The notes under the pieces: generated by a model
Databases searched by the model: none
What the model was told of the DNA's origin: nothing
The model's input: the letters and a program-made list of their open reading frames with translations, nothing else
Assembly: GCA_030704615.1 (NCBI GenBank)
Contig: CM060732.1
Span: 10,294,001-10,358,000, forward strand
Source: Takakia lepidozioides
Taxonomy: Eukaryota; Streptophyta; Takakiopsida; Takakiales; Takakiaceae
Direction of reading: 5' to 3'
Length of the DNA stretch: 64,000 nucleotides
Program-made: the position numbers and the translations under genes
In this document: piece after piece, positions 44,043 to 55,200 of the stretch
Layout: every line of letters begins with the position of its first letter
How positions within the stretch are numbered: position 1 is the first letter of the stretch

Positions 44043-44201
44043 TATGCGAACACCTGTACTTCCCGCCCTGGTCATACACGCTCGGCTTAGCGACAAGTGC
44101 TCCATACTCCGTTGGTATCACTGGCGCAGCCCATGACTGTTTTTGTGTTTCAACATGCAAATCGTGCTGCAATGGTTTGTCATGGATACCATTGTACCCC
44201 T

Positions 44202-46138
44202 TCAACTTATTGGCATTGACTCTTCCCAGCATTTCTTTGTTAATGGTTTGTAACATGGCGGTGTTATTATCATACATCTTCTGTATGTCATAAGGTCCTT
44301 ATATGGTGATTTAAGCTTAGAAGCTTTAATCTTCCCCTTCTTCTGCAACCACAGAACCAAATCTCCCGTCTTAAAAGTCTTTAATTTACCTTCATCAAAC
44401 TGATCCTTCCTCTTCATTTGAATTCTGGTCATGTTATCAACTGCATCAGCACGATGGTATAATTCGTGTTTCCTGACCTTAATTGAATCTTCCAATTCCA
44501 TTCTCCTTCCCCATTCAGTTCTCATGGTAGGTAACGAGAATTCCACTGGAAGTAAGGCTTCCATACCATAAACTAATTGGAATGGTGTATACTTAGTGGT
44601 GACTTTATATGAAGTCCTGTATGACCACAAAGCTATCAGCAGCTTTGTATCCCAATCTGTTCTGTTTGCATTGACTATCTTAGCCAAGATAGTACATAGT
44701 ATTTTGTTGGTAGCCTTTGCCTGCCCATTACCCTGTGGGTAATAAGTTGTACTCTTCCTATGCACAATCATGAACTCTTTAGTCAATAGTTCAATGGTCT
44801 CATTAATGAAGTGACTTCCCTGGTCACTGATAAATTCCAGGGGACAGCCAAATCGTGTAAGTATGTTCTCATACAGGAACCTTGCTGTGGACTTAGCTGT
44901 GTTGTCCCTCAGAGCTTTAGCTTCCACCCACTTTGTAGTATAATCAATGGTTGTGATTATATACTTGTTCTGTGTATTCTTGGCTGGTGGGTTAATTGGT
45001 CCAACAAAGTCTAGTCCCCATTTCTGAAATGGTTCAGTAGGCATCGTAGGATGCAAAGCCATCTTCCCAGATCTCTGAAATGGTCATAGCCTCTGGCACT
45101 CATCACAACTCTTACAATACTTGTGTACATCCTTGAACAAAGTAGGCCACCAGTAACCTGCAAGTAGTATCTTTCTACTGGTAGTCTCTTCTCCAAAATG
45201 ACCTCCAGCCACTCCTTTATGAACTTCCTCCAAAACTTTATTTACTTCATGGTGGTACAAGCATCGTTTAAGTACTCTATCAGGTCCTAGCTTATACATT
45301 CTGCCCCCTACCATTGTATAAGGTAAAGCCTTGATAGCGATTCTCTTCCTCTTCTCCTTTCCATAACTAGGTGGGCACTGACCATGAGTAAGGTAGTATC
45401 TAATTGGCCACTGCCAATCTAAACAGTCATCTACACTTCCCTGCACCTCCACTGCAAATAAACTCGCATAAGATAATTGGTTGTCTACTCCTGTGGCGGG
45501 CTCTCCTGTTGATAGGTGTGACAAGTTATCTGCCAAAAGATGCAAACGGCCAGGCTTGTAAACAACTTCGAACTCAAATTCGTGCAAGATTATTAACCAC
45601 CTTGCTATCCTTCCACTTATCAAAGGTTTGTTCACCAGATATATCAGAGCCTGGTGATCCACATAAAACATAAACTTCATTCCCAATAGGTAATGCCTGA
45701 ATTTCTTGACTGCATAAATCATTGTTAGTGCTTCTCTTTTAGTTGTGCTATAGTTCCTTTCAGCACTGTTCATCAACCTGCTAGCATAGTACATAGATGA
45801 ATCTATATTTCCTGTAACATTTTGGGCTAACACTGCTCCCAACGCTTCTCCTGAGGCATCACAGTGAACAAAAAATACTACATGCCAGTGAGGGTTAATC
45901 AGCACAGGTGTAGTTGTTACTGACAATGTAAGTTCCTCAAAAGCCTGTTGACATTCAAGTGTCCATGCAAACACTGCATCTTTCTTCAGAAGCCTGCTCA
46001 ATGGTGCTGCTATCTGTGCATATCGTCTGACAAATCTTCTGTAATAATTGGTTTGTCCAAGGAATCTTCTTAGACTCTTAACATTTACTGGTGGTGGAGA
46101 GGCTTTAATGGCCTCTATCTTTCTGGGATCCACAAGAA
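44202..46138 (-). pseudogene. Element 2 RNase H and integrase, inverted segment
   Basis: On the minus strand from 46138: LLVDPRK, then SLRRFLGQTNYYRRFV (connection). RNase H follows with HCDASGEALGAVLAQ, ERNYSTTKREALTMIY and FYVDHQALIYL, then the integrase zinc region HKGVAGGHFGEETT...CKSCDECQRL. A frameshift near 45070 leads to the core frame (45062-44202): KWGLDFVGPINPP with catalytic D, FISDQGSHF with second D and YYPQGNGQAKATN. In the last block the usual catalytic E position reads Q-A (NGQAKA), so it may be inactive. The segment continues copy 1's pol but in reverse orientation. Confidence 0.85.
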
Positions 46139-46163
46139 GTAATATAAGGACACTACAGCACCT

Positions 46164-48296
46164 GTGAAGAATGAGGTGGTTCAGGAAGATAATCTGGTGG
46201 GGCAATGGCCTGAATGGTTGGTGAGGCATCACACTGTGGAGGATCAGGGAGAACAACAGCAAGTTCACCATGATGACCCCCAGCAGGCCATGCTTATGAG
46301 TTCCATAAGCAGGACACTTAATTTGTTGGGCACTTATGTGAAATCCCATGTTCCATCTACCCAATTGGCAACTTTGAGGGAGGAACTCAGGAAGGAGTTT
46401 GAGGCTCAAATTGCCACAAAGTGTGCTAACAAGGTAGATGAGGAGGTCAATCTCAAGTTACATCAAGAGTTGGAGAACACAAAGGCTGCTTTGCAGTTGG
46501 CCAAGGGACATTTGATTGAAGCATGTCTCGAGCAGGACCAATTGCATGAAGCACATAAGCAACAGTTATACCAATTGCAGGTGAAGCATGAGGGCAAGTT
46601 GCAAGAAGTGAACGTACTACATACAGAGTTGGAGGCAGTACATCAGAGGATGACCATACAATGTGCTACACTCACAACTACTCTAGAGCAAACTGCATTA
46701 GAAGTTAACAGACAAGGGGAGAGATGTATGAGGGCAGAAGCTGAAATAATAGAGCAAGCGAAACTCATTGTTGATATGAAGGATACAATCTGTCGCAATG
46801 AGAATACTTTCAAACAATACAGACAGGTTGAGGCTGACCAGGAGAGATACATCCTGGAGTTGCAACAAACAGTCATGGTCAATAGAAATGAACTCTCTGT
46901 GGCTAACAAGGCTTGGAAGGAAGCCAATAATCTAGCTGCTGCCTATGCGGGCCTGGTTGAACCTCATGCAAAGCGCATGGAGGCTTTACAACAGCAGTTA
47001 GATGTATACAGACTCCCGGAGGAGCAGACTCTCAGGGGTGCCACACAGGACTTGGTGGATAACCACCTTATGTAGGTCTGGTTAGCACAAGGGCCGGTAG
47101 AAGGCAAAGCACCACGGAAGCTCACCCAGGGCAAGATGAATGAGCTCAGATTGCAGGTGCAGAACATTGCCACAACTACTATAGACAATGTCTATAGTAG
47201 GATAGTGGAGCTACAGGAGGATGTGGAAGGCCTGCAGACTCAAGTGGATGACCCGAGTTCAAATATTGACAAGAGAGTGTTTGTTCCTGAGGAGCAGCTG
47301 ATGGCTACTTATTTACATGCCAGGACTGTAATTTTTCAATCTTCTTCGCAGGGGGTGCAGGAGATGCCAATGGTAGAAGGGCCAATGGTACCAATACCAC
47401 AGCAGGTGCCTGTGCAGGTAGCTGACCCTGTTGCTACTACAGCCAAACCACAGCCTGAGGTATGGGGAGATGCTGCTTTTAACCCACCTAGGACTCCTGC
47501 TGCACGGGAGTACAATCGGGCTATGATTATGCCCTTCAACCATTTTCCCATTGTGCTAGATCTGGCTTGGAAGGAATTTAGTCCTCCGCAGTTGTTGGCA
47601 CATTACTACCAGATCATGCGCATTTGGTTGCCGGTGGCAACTCTGACTAAGGTTCTTCCGAACAATCGACCCATTGAGGATAATCACTTTGCGAGGTACT
47701 GGTCTGAGGGAGGTACCATGCTGAAAGAATTAATTGCCTTCCAGGTTGTACATGGGTACATCTATACCAAGACCAAGGAGGTATCTAGTATTGTCATGGG
47801 CTGTGGATTATACTATGCTGCTTGTTTTCTGGCACGTTATCACATTGAGCAGCAGAAGATGCAATCACAATTTCTGAGTTATTCCAATGGGGATCATTGG
47901 GTCTTACCTTCAGTGCCACCTCATATGTACCTATATGATGCAAAAGTTATGATGCAGAAGGATTCCCAACTTCGTTCATGGTTTAATTCGGCTTGGAACA
48001 ATTTGACAACACAGAAATTCGGCCCTGAGGATATTTTCTTTAAGGGACATGAAGCCTGGAAATATTTACACTATTCCAAAGTCATTGGCACACCTCTCAC
48101 CTATACGGATAAGGAGTTTAGGGCGTTCACTAATTTTGCTTGCAAGCGTTTACAGCAAGTTGTACAGTTTAAACTTCCAGACATGGTGGGACCACTTTGT
48201 ATGCCACACAGGATTCCACTTAAAGTTCGGCCATTAAAACACCTAAGGGGGGACGAGGATTCTGATACTACTGTTTCTTCAGCGGACTCTTTTTGA
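46164..48296 (+). CDS. Element 2 3' ORF: coiled-coil protein, one in-frame stop
   Basis: The frame runs 46164-48296 with a single TAG at 47073-47075. The first part (about 300 residues) is strongly helical with heptad-like L/E/Q/K spacing (LHQELENTKAALQLAK, LQVKHEGKLQEV), a probable long coiled coil. After the stop comes a P/V/Q-rich linker, then a globular region with WKEFSPPQLLAHYYQIMRIW, GCGLYYAACFLARYH and FARYWSEGG. I recognise no enzyme motif. It takes the place of an env-like or accessory ORF between integrase and the 3' LTR. The true start may be upstream of the inversion break. I see no clear signal peptide or membrane anchor, so the sequence does not support an envelope role. Confidence 0.65.
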
Positions 48297-48297
48297 C

Positions 48298-48525
48298 ATG
48301 GCAGAGGACTATGCACTTCAGATGGCAGAGAAGAAACGACGGGGATCTCCTATGCCTGAGAGGTTACCTCGTTATCAGCCAAAGGAGGGTCAAACATTTG
48401 CAGGTAGTGCTCAATCATCTCCATCAGCCAGTGACACGACTCGGGCTCGCACACGGAGTTCTTCACAAGACTCTCACCGTCAGAAGGGTGCTCGCTCACA
48501 AAGGTTTGCTAATCCCAAACAGTAA
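48298..48525 (+). CDS. Small basic ORF after the 3' ORF of element 2
   Basis: 75 codons, rich in S, R, Q and P (MAEDYALQMAEKKRRGS, then SASDTTRARTRSSSQD). It overlaps the end of the previous frame closely (stop 48294-48296, ATG 48298), so it may be the real C-terminus of that protein after a frameshift. Confidence 0.45.
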   Translation: MAEDYALQMAEKKRRGSPMPERLPRYQPKEGQTFAGSAQSSPSASDTTRARTRSSSQDSHRQKGARSQRFANPKQ

Positions 48526-48546
48526 ACCGTGAGGACACGGCTTTTT

Positions 48547-48563
48547 GAGAGGGGGAGGGGTAA
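48547..48563 (+). promoter_or_regulatory. Polypurine tract of element 2
   Basis: GAGAGGGGGAGGGGTAA lies directly before the LTR start TGTTAGAG at 48564, as expected for the plus-strand primer of reverse transcription. Confidence 0.85.
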
Positions 48564-49205
48564 TGTTAGAGGGCTGCTTGGGACTTAGACGCTTTTATGG
48601 GTTCTGTGGGGTACCCTTAATTTTTGCGCAGACTGAGACCAACAGGAGCCTTAGGGGTGGCAGGAGCAGGCTTTAGGGGGGTTACACAGCCCGACAGAGC
48701 TTCACACAGCCCGTCACAGTCTATCACAGCCCGACACAGCTTGACACAGCCCGACACAGCTTGACACAGCCCGACACAGCTTTGCACAGCCAGTCACAGC
48801 CCGACACAGCTTCACACAGCTTGACACAGCTTCGCACAGCCAGTCACAGCTCGGCACAGCTTGACACAGCCTGTCACAGTACATGGGGAACAATTATCAT
48901 TGACAGGGAACGACTGTGAGGGAACGACATCTGCAGAGTTACTTTAGGGGTGACGGTTAGTTAGTTAGGTGGTTAGAACAGCTTGCGGGTAGATTAGGAG
49001 AGCGGCAACGGGAAGGGGGTCACTTCTTGAGGAGGGTGACTTGTTCAAGAGAGGAGGAGACGTAACGGAGAGCGGGAAATAGTGTAGAGGAGATGATGAC
49101 TTGAATGAGGCTTGGTTCATGCAAGCTGTAGAATTATACAGTAGGATAGAATAGAGACACCATGGCATAGGCATGATACATGATTAATCTTAATCCGATA
49201 CTAAA
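48564..49205 (+). repeat. 3' LTR of element 2 copy 1, truncated
   Basis: Starts TGTTAGAGGGCTG, contains the CACAGCC minisatellite (about 48682-48882) and runs to GATACAAATGG. Similarity to the LTR at 50663 ends near 49205, where gag sequence begins. Confidence 0.85.
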
Positions 49206-49577
49206 TCGATACAAATGGAACACCAAAAGCAGGAACTCCAGTTTCTGAGACGGAAGATAAAGAAGGAGGAGAGGATGTGGCAGAGCCAACGGAGAGTTCA
49301 GACTTTCCAACACCATTGCAGTTGAGTTACATGAGTGAAGAAGAAACCCAAGGGCAGAACTTGGAGGATGAAAACAAAGAGAAGAAATTGGAAGAGGAAG
49401 AGTATGAAGAAGTAGACCCAACAGCTGAGGTTGAGACTACAACCATGACATCCCAACCCGTTGGACCTGGATCAAGTGGAGCACTTGGATCACAGGCCAA
49501 CGAAGGTGTCGGCTCAGGGGGATCAGGCAGGCAGCCTGGATCTGGCTCTGTGGGGACAGGGAGTGTGGGAAGTAGTG
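49206..49577 (+). pseudogene. Gag fragment of element 2 in a chimeric junction
   Basis: Matches 52528-52892 of copy 2 (GTPKAGTPVSETED region through GSGGTGSVGSSA). It begins abruptly after an LTR fragment and ends where an inverted LTR starts, so it is a recombination fragment with no function of its own. Confidence 0.8.
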
Positions 49578-50062
49578 CCCGAAGCGCTCCCTCTCCCCTC
49601 TCCTTATCCGCCCGCAAGCTGTTCTAACCACCTAATTAACTAAACGTCATCCCTGAAGTAACACGTTCCCTCTGCAGATGTCGTTCCCTCACAGTCATTC
49701 CCTGTCAATGATAACTGTTCCCCATGTACTGTGACAGGCTGTGTCAAGCTGTGCCGAGCTGTGACTGGCTATGTCGGGCTGTGTTGGGCTGTGGGAAGCT
49801 GTGGCGGGCTGTGACTGGCTGTGTAAAGTTGTGTCGGGCTGTGCAAAGCTGTGTCGGGCTGTGACTGGCTATGTCAGGCTGTGTCGGGCTGTGCGAAGCT
49901 GTGGCGGCTGTGACTGGCTGTGTAAAGCTGTGTCGGGCTGTATAGCCCCCCTAAAGCCTGTTGCTGCCACCCCTAAGGCTCCTGTTGGTCTCAGTCTGCG
50001 TAAAAATTAAGGGTACCCCACAGAACCCGTATAAGCGTCTAAGTCCCAAGCAGCCCTCTAAC
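49578..50062 (-). repeat. Inverted LTR fragment of the element 2 family
   Basis: On the minus strand it starts TGTTAGAGGGCTGC at 50062 and runs through the minisatellite (about 49735-49945 on the plus strand as GGCTGTG words) to 49578. It abuts the truncated C' copy, so the LTR start marks an insertion or recombination point in that gene. Confidence 0.85.
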
Positions 50063-50549
50063 AGGTGGACACACTTCTCAAGTCTTTCCGAAGCCCCTAC
50101 CCGCTGATATTGATACAGGGGAGACTTCCGATAAGGAGCTGGATGACGACTTTGCCTGTGAGTAAGTTCAACCTGTGGATGCTTGCATTGTTGTTTCAAT
50201 ACCCAGAATCACTGTTCTTAAGGCAAAGTGCACATGGGAGATATCATCTTCGTTGGACTTGTGCATTGCATCATTGTGTTCAAAATTGGTTTTTGTCCAC
50301 TTGTGCAGGAGTCCGCGTGCTTCCACTGACCCTCCAGGGCTATCACACCTTTTTGGACTTCTTTCAAGTCCTCCTCAGTCTTACGTCCTACCTGTCTATG
50401 CGGAGGCACTCGCAGCAAGCATGTCCTTTCATGGCACTCGCACTCCAACCATCGACGGCCGTGGTAGAAGACGTGGTGTTGGGGCCGGAATCTTTGTGGA
50501 TGACATAGCACAGGAGGTCGATATTGATTCTGATGACTGTAACACTTGA
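50063..50549 (+). pseudogene. C': 3' end of a fourth methyltransferase-like copy
   Basis: The segment 50063-50394 is a close duplicate of 35713-36004 in gene C but continues to a proper gene end. Exon end 50063-50161 (ELDDDFAC) keeps a good GTAAGT donor that gene C has lost. The acceptor is at 50308, and exon 50309-50549 reads SYVLPVYAEALAASM, as in gene B, and ends in a stop after DSDDCNT. An inverted LTR removes everything 5' of 50063. It is a relic without the catalytic exons. Confidence 0.8.
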
Positions 50550-50662
50550 TATGAAGTTTTCTTTTGCTTTCATTCGGGGCCAATTTTGAAATGGGATGGT
50601 TGTATGTCCTTGTAGTCATGTTTGCAATGTGTGCGTGGGATGCAAATTCATGGGAACAAACT

Positions 50663-51385
50663 TGTTAGAGGGCTGCTTGGGACTTAGACGCTTTTACGGG
50701 TTCTGTGGGGTACCCTTAATTTTTGCGCAGACTGAGACCAACAAGAGCCTTAGGGGTGGCAGCAGCAGGCTTTAGGGGGGTTACACAGCCCGACACAGCT
50801 TTACACAACCCGCCACATTTTCGCACAGCTTCACACAGCTTCACACAGCCAGTCACAGCCGCCATAGCTTTGCACAGCCCGACACAGCCCGACACAGCCA
50901 ATCACAGCCAATCACAACTCGTCACAGCTTGACACAGTACATGGGGAACAATTATCATTGACAGGGAACGACTATGTGGGAACGACATTTGCAGAGGGAA
51001 CGTGTTACTTCAGGGGTGACGGTTAGTTAGTTAGGTGGTTAGAACAGCTTGCGGGTAGATTAGGTGGAGCAGCAACAGGAAGGGAATCACTTCACGGGGG
51101 AGCGCTGCTGGTGAAGTGATGAGAGGAGATCAGGCGGAGAGCAAGAACAAGAACATGGAGAAGGAGGAAAGATGAACAGTAGATGCTTGTTACATGCAAA
51201 GCTGTAGTGATACTGTAGGGCGAATTAGAATCACCATGGCATTGGCCTGATACATGATAAATCATAATCTGATACTTATTCGATACAATCACACTGTGTA
51301 GAGAGACATGAGTGAAGCTGTGGAATGAATGCATGATTAACTGGAACTTAGTAGATACTGAAGCAATTTGATGCTTCAGTATACA
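50663..51385 (+). repeat. 5' LTR of element 2 copy 2
   Basis: Starts TGTTAGAGGGCTG and is taken to end TATACA at 51385, before TGGTAAGGTA. It includes the CACAGCC minisatellite at about 50784-50938. The 3' end is inferred from TG...CA ends and comparison with copy 1. Confidence 0.7.
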
Positions 51386-51466
51386 TGGTAAGGTAAATTG
51401 AAAACATGAAGGCAAGAAGGAATACAAATAGGAAGCACAACCATGATTCACTAGCTGCAGGTCATG

Positions 51467-52200
51467 ACTGATTGTTCTGAGTGGGCTGAGTGCTCAGAGA
51501 TATCCAACTCTTCTATCTTGGAGTTTCTAACTCGGATAGCGAAGGGATGGGTGAGTAAAAGCCGCTCGACATTTGGCAACCATACTGGGGACCTGGGTCA
51601 TGAACAACCAGATGTGACAGGCATCTAGTGGGATCATGGTGGTTGGAGAATTAAAGAATTTGATGTGAATTAAAGAATTTGATGTGAATTAAAGAATTTG
51701 ATGTGAATTAAAGAATTTGATGTGAATCAAATTCCTTGTGAAACTGAGAAGGAAAGATTGTCCAAACAATTCTTTCAGAGGTTCTTGGAATTGTCAGACG
51801 GTTGTAAAGAAAACATTCTTATGACCTTGAGTGGGGTCTGGAGAAATGAGTGATAAAGATTTATCAGGTGGCCTGTAGAGGAAGAGCACGTTGGTTACCA
51901 ACACTGGTTTATGTGATAGCATTGCTATCCATTAAGCAAGTAGAGTTTGAAGACTGGGAGGAAAGGAAGGTGAATGTTTATACTCATATGCATGAGGAGC
52001 TTGTTTTGGTAAAGAATTGGATTCCAAAGGATATTCTGTGGATCAAACTCACACCAAGAACAGCTTTCCAGACTTGTTTGCCATATGGTTATATGGTAAC
52101 GGAGACTTCTAGTATAGCCAAGGGTGCATTGAAGCTTGAAAGAAACCCAGGCATATACGAGAGATACTATAGAAGAGAGTTTTGGTTATTGCCACATTAA
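51467..52200 (+). pseudogene. Element 2 ORF0, copy 2, decayed
   Basis: It matches 37623-38318 of copy 1 but has an in-frame stop early (GI then stop, near 51629), a slippage expansion (51648-51723) and a deletion/frameshift near 51825. Its last 116 codons (51850-52200) remain open. Confidence 0.8.
51648..51723. repeat. 19-bp tandem repeat, four copies
   Basis: The unit GAATTAAAGAATTTGATGT repeats four times in a row. Copy 1 has a single related unit at the matching place, so this is a local expansion. Confidence 0.92.
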
Positions 52201-52220
52201 AGAAATGAAAGACATGGGAC

Positions 52221-55200
52221 ATGAGTGATGAAAGAGAAGCTAGACTCCAGAGATATTCAGCAAAAAGAGAAAGTTATCTGAAAGCTAATTATCCATATCT
52301 TTGGGAGAGAGGAATAGACATAGGGGAATCATCTGGACCTCTCTTACCATTAAGATCAGAGAGTACATCACCCATACCGGAAGAACTAGAGTTGGATGCC
52401 ACTCCTTCTTTTTCTTTGCAAGAAAGATTAAGGGAATTGGTACTGGAAGAAGATCAACCACGAGGTGAAAGATCTGAGGTACATCCCTGGATAAAAGATT
52501 TGACAGAAATCTTTGATAAGAGTTTGCATGGAACACCAAAAGCAGGAACTCCAGTTTCTGAGACGGAAGATGAAGAAGGAGGAGAGGATGTGGCAGAGCC
52601 AACGGAGAGTTCAGACTCTCCAACACCATTGCAGTTGAGTTACATGAGTGAAGAAGAAACCCAAGGGCAGAACTTGGAGGATGAAAACAAAGAGAAGAAA
52701 TTGGAAGAGGAAGAGTATGAAGAAGTAGACCCAACAGCTGAGGTTGAGACTACAACCAGGACATCCCAACCCGTTGGACCTGGATCAAGTGGAGCACTTG
52801 GATCACAGGCCAACGAAGGTGTCGGCTCAGGGGGATCAGGCGAGCAGCCTAGATCTGGCTCTGGGGGGACAGGGAGTGTGGGAAGTAGTGCAGCTAGAGC
52901 TGGGAATACTGTGAATATAGTGGGGCCAGTAGCAGGGAGTGCTCAAGGGCCACCACTTGGTGGAAGTTCCACCACAACTACAACAGGTCCTCAAGGACCA
53001 GCACCAGCAAGGGGGCCAACATCTGTTAGTGGGCAGAAGGTAGGGCCACAGATGGCGTTACAACCAACACGGGCAAAACCACCTTTTCCAATATATTCAA
53101 GAAAAGGGGATCCTGATGTACACATTTGCCAATTTAAGCACATGTGTATTGTGAACAATGAGAATGGCGATGATGCCAAGATGAGACTGTTTCCTTGTTC
53201 ACTTATCAAGAAAGCAAGTGAATGGTATGCAAGATTCCCTGATAATCATTTCCTAACCTGGAATGGCTTGAATACAGCATTCCGAAATAGGTTCAGGACA
53301 AGTAAAACTGAGGATGAAGTGTATGGAAGTTTACAACAGTTAAAGCAAAAGAAGCATGAAACTGTTGAGGAGTATATGGAAAAGATGGAATTGATGATGA
53401 AAAAGCTGGCTGCTGTACCAGCACCAGGTTTACAGAAAACTTGGTTTGTGAGTGGACTAAGACCAGAGTTGCAAAAGAAAGTGGATATGTTACCCCATAA
53501 TACAGTGGAGGAGGCATTTGAAACATCGAACAGAATTGAGCAATTGGGAATGCTTAGGAGAGAGAAAAGGGATGATGAGGACTCTGAGGATGAGTCAGAT
53601 GAGGAAGAAGAGCAAGAGCTGAAAAGGAAGAGTAAGAGGAAGGAGAAGTTGAAGAGGGATAACTATGAGAAAAGATTAGAAGAAATCTTGAAGCCACAGA
53701 GGCTGCAACACATTGGAGGAAGGGTGTTTGGTGTGCAAAGTGCCAGAATGAAGGCCATACCACCACTGAATGCCACATGAAGGAGAAACACTGTACTATC
53801 TGTAAAATGGATAACCATTCTACTGAGAATTGCTACTACAACAGAAGGACAGCAGCTAGAGAACCTAGGCAAGTAAGGGTGCATCAAGTGCAGCCCCAGC
53901 CAAGAAGAAACAGTGATCATGACCACTATGGTAGGCCTGGTGGTTATAACAATGGCATGGAAGGGAGAGGTAATTCAAGAGGGAATTACCAAGGAAATTC
54001 CAAAGGCAACTATCAGGGTAATCCAAGGGGGAATTACCAGCCAGGGAATCAGGATTACAGAAACAATCCCAAAATAGACCAAGGGCGAGGACCTAATGGG
54101 GAAGAACAATGTTACTATTGTAATCAGGCAGGACATCGCATGGTAGCCTGTCCATTCTGGATCAGACACCAGAATGAGATGAGAGCTCCTATGAATGAGG
54201 GGCCAGTGGTGGCAGCTCACATGGTTAGGCCATGTGTTGTACCAGAAGTAAGTACAATGATAGTAACGAGAAGCAAAGCCAAAATAATACCTCCAGTAGA
54301 TGAGGAAGGTGATGATAATGGAGATGGCAGTGATGTGCCTGAAGATGATGAGGCTTGGAGAGATAAGAAGGAACTGCACAAGGAAGTGGCAGATACCATA
54401 AGGGAAATGCAGAAGAGTACTGATATTCCTATGGCAGATTCCTCTGATTCTGAAAGAGGAGAGGAAGGGAGTGAGGATGAAGGGAAGAAAGAAGTTGCAG
54501 ACATGTAGAGTAATGAAGGAACTTTGGCTGAAGTAATATGCCAGTCCAAAGCGGAGATTACCATTGCACAGCTATTGGCTGTGGCACCTTATTATAGACA
54601 CAGGCTGTATCAAGCAATCAATCGAATTGCCCATGTGACAGGGAAGACAGACCTGAACAGCAAGGTGACCAGTTATAATGTGAAGCCAGAAGGGCGAGAA
54701 ACAGTCATAGACTTTGATGATTCTATGCCAGTAATCCAATTGAGAATTGGAAGCACAGAACTAACTGATGTACTGATAGATGGAGGCTCTGGAGTGAATA
54801 TCATGACAGACCAATTAAGGCAGAAGCTTGGTCTAAGTAACATGAAACCAACCCCATTTACAGTAACAATGGTAGATCAAAGAAGTGTACAACCATTGGG
54901 ATTGATAAGAGGAGTTAAGATACAGATTCAAAAGATGATCTTTATGATCACAGTAACTGTGTTAAAAATGGATGAAGTCATGAAAGCTTACTCCTTATTG
55001 TTGGGACGACCGTGGCTGAAATAGGCCAGGGTATTCCATGACTGGAATTCCCAGTTACTAACTGTGCATGATGGGATGCACAAGATACAAATCACCACTA
55101 AGAAATCTAGTAGATTACCTGCTACAAGAAGACCTTGAGGGGTTATGGAGTATGACTGGAGGGGAGGACTTGATGAGGAGCAGGAAGCTACCCTGTTCGC

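Larger units (their letters stand above)
36006..49205 (+). mobile_element. Element 2, copy 1: OTA-like Ty3/gypsy element, internally rearranged
   Basis: The LTR start TGTTAGAGG at 36006 and a polypurine tract plus second LTR at 48564 bracket the copy. The order is ORF0, gag, protease and RT on the plus strand to 42143. A foreign minus-strand fragment follows, then RNase H and integrase on the minus strand (46138 down to 44202), then a long 3' ORF on the plus strand. So part of pol is inverted. The RT (see copy 2) has the FLDDFSVY motif typical of Athila/Tat-like (OTA) elements, and no chromodomain is present. Confidence 0.85.

Noticed and set aside
46164-48296. Envelope-like protein in element 2
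   Set aside because: I see no signal peptide, no transmembrane segment and no cleavage motif; only a coiled coil and an unknown globular part are visible.
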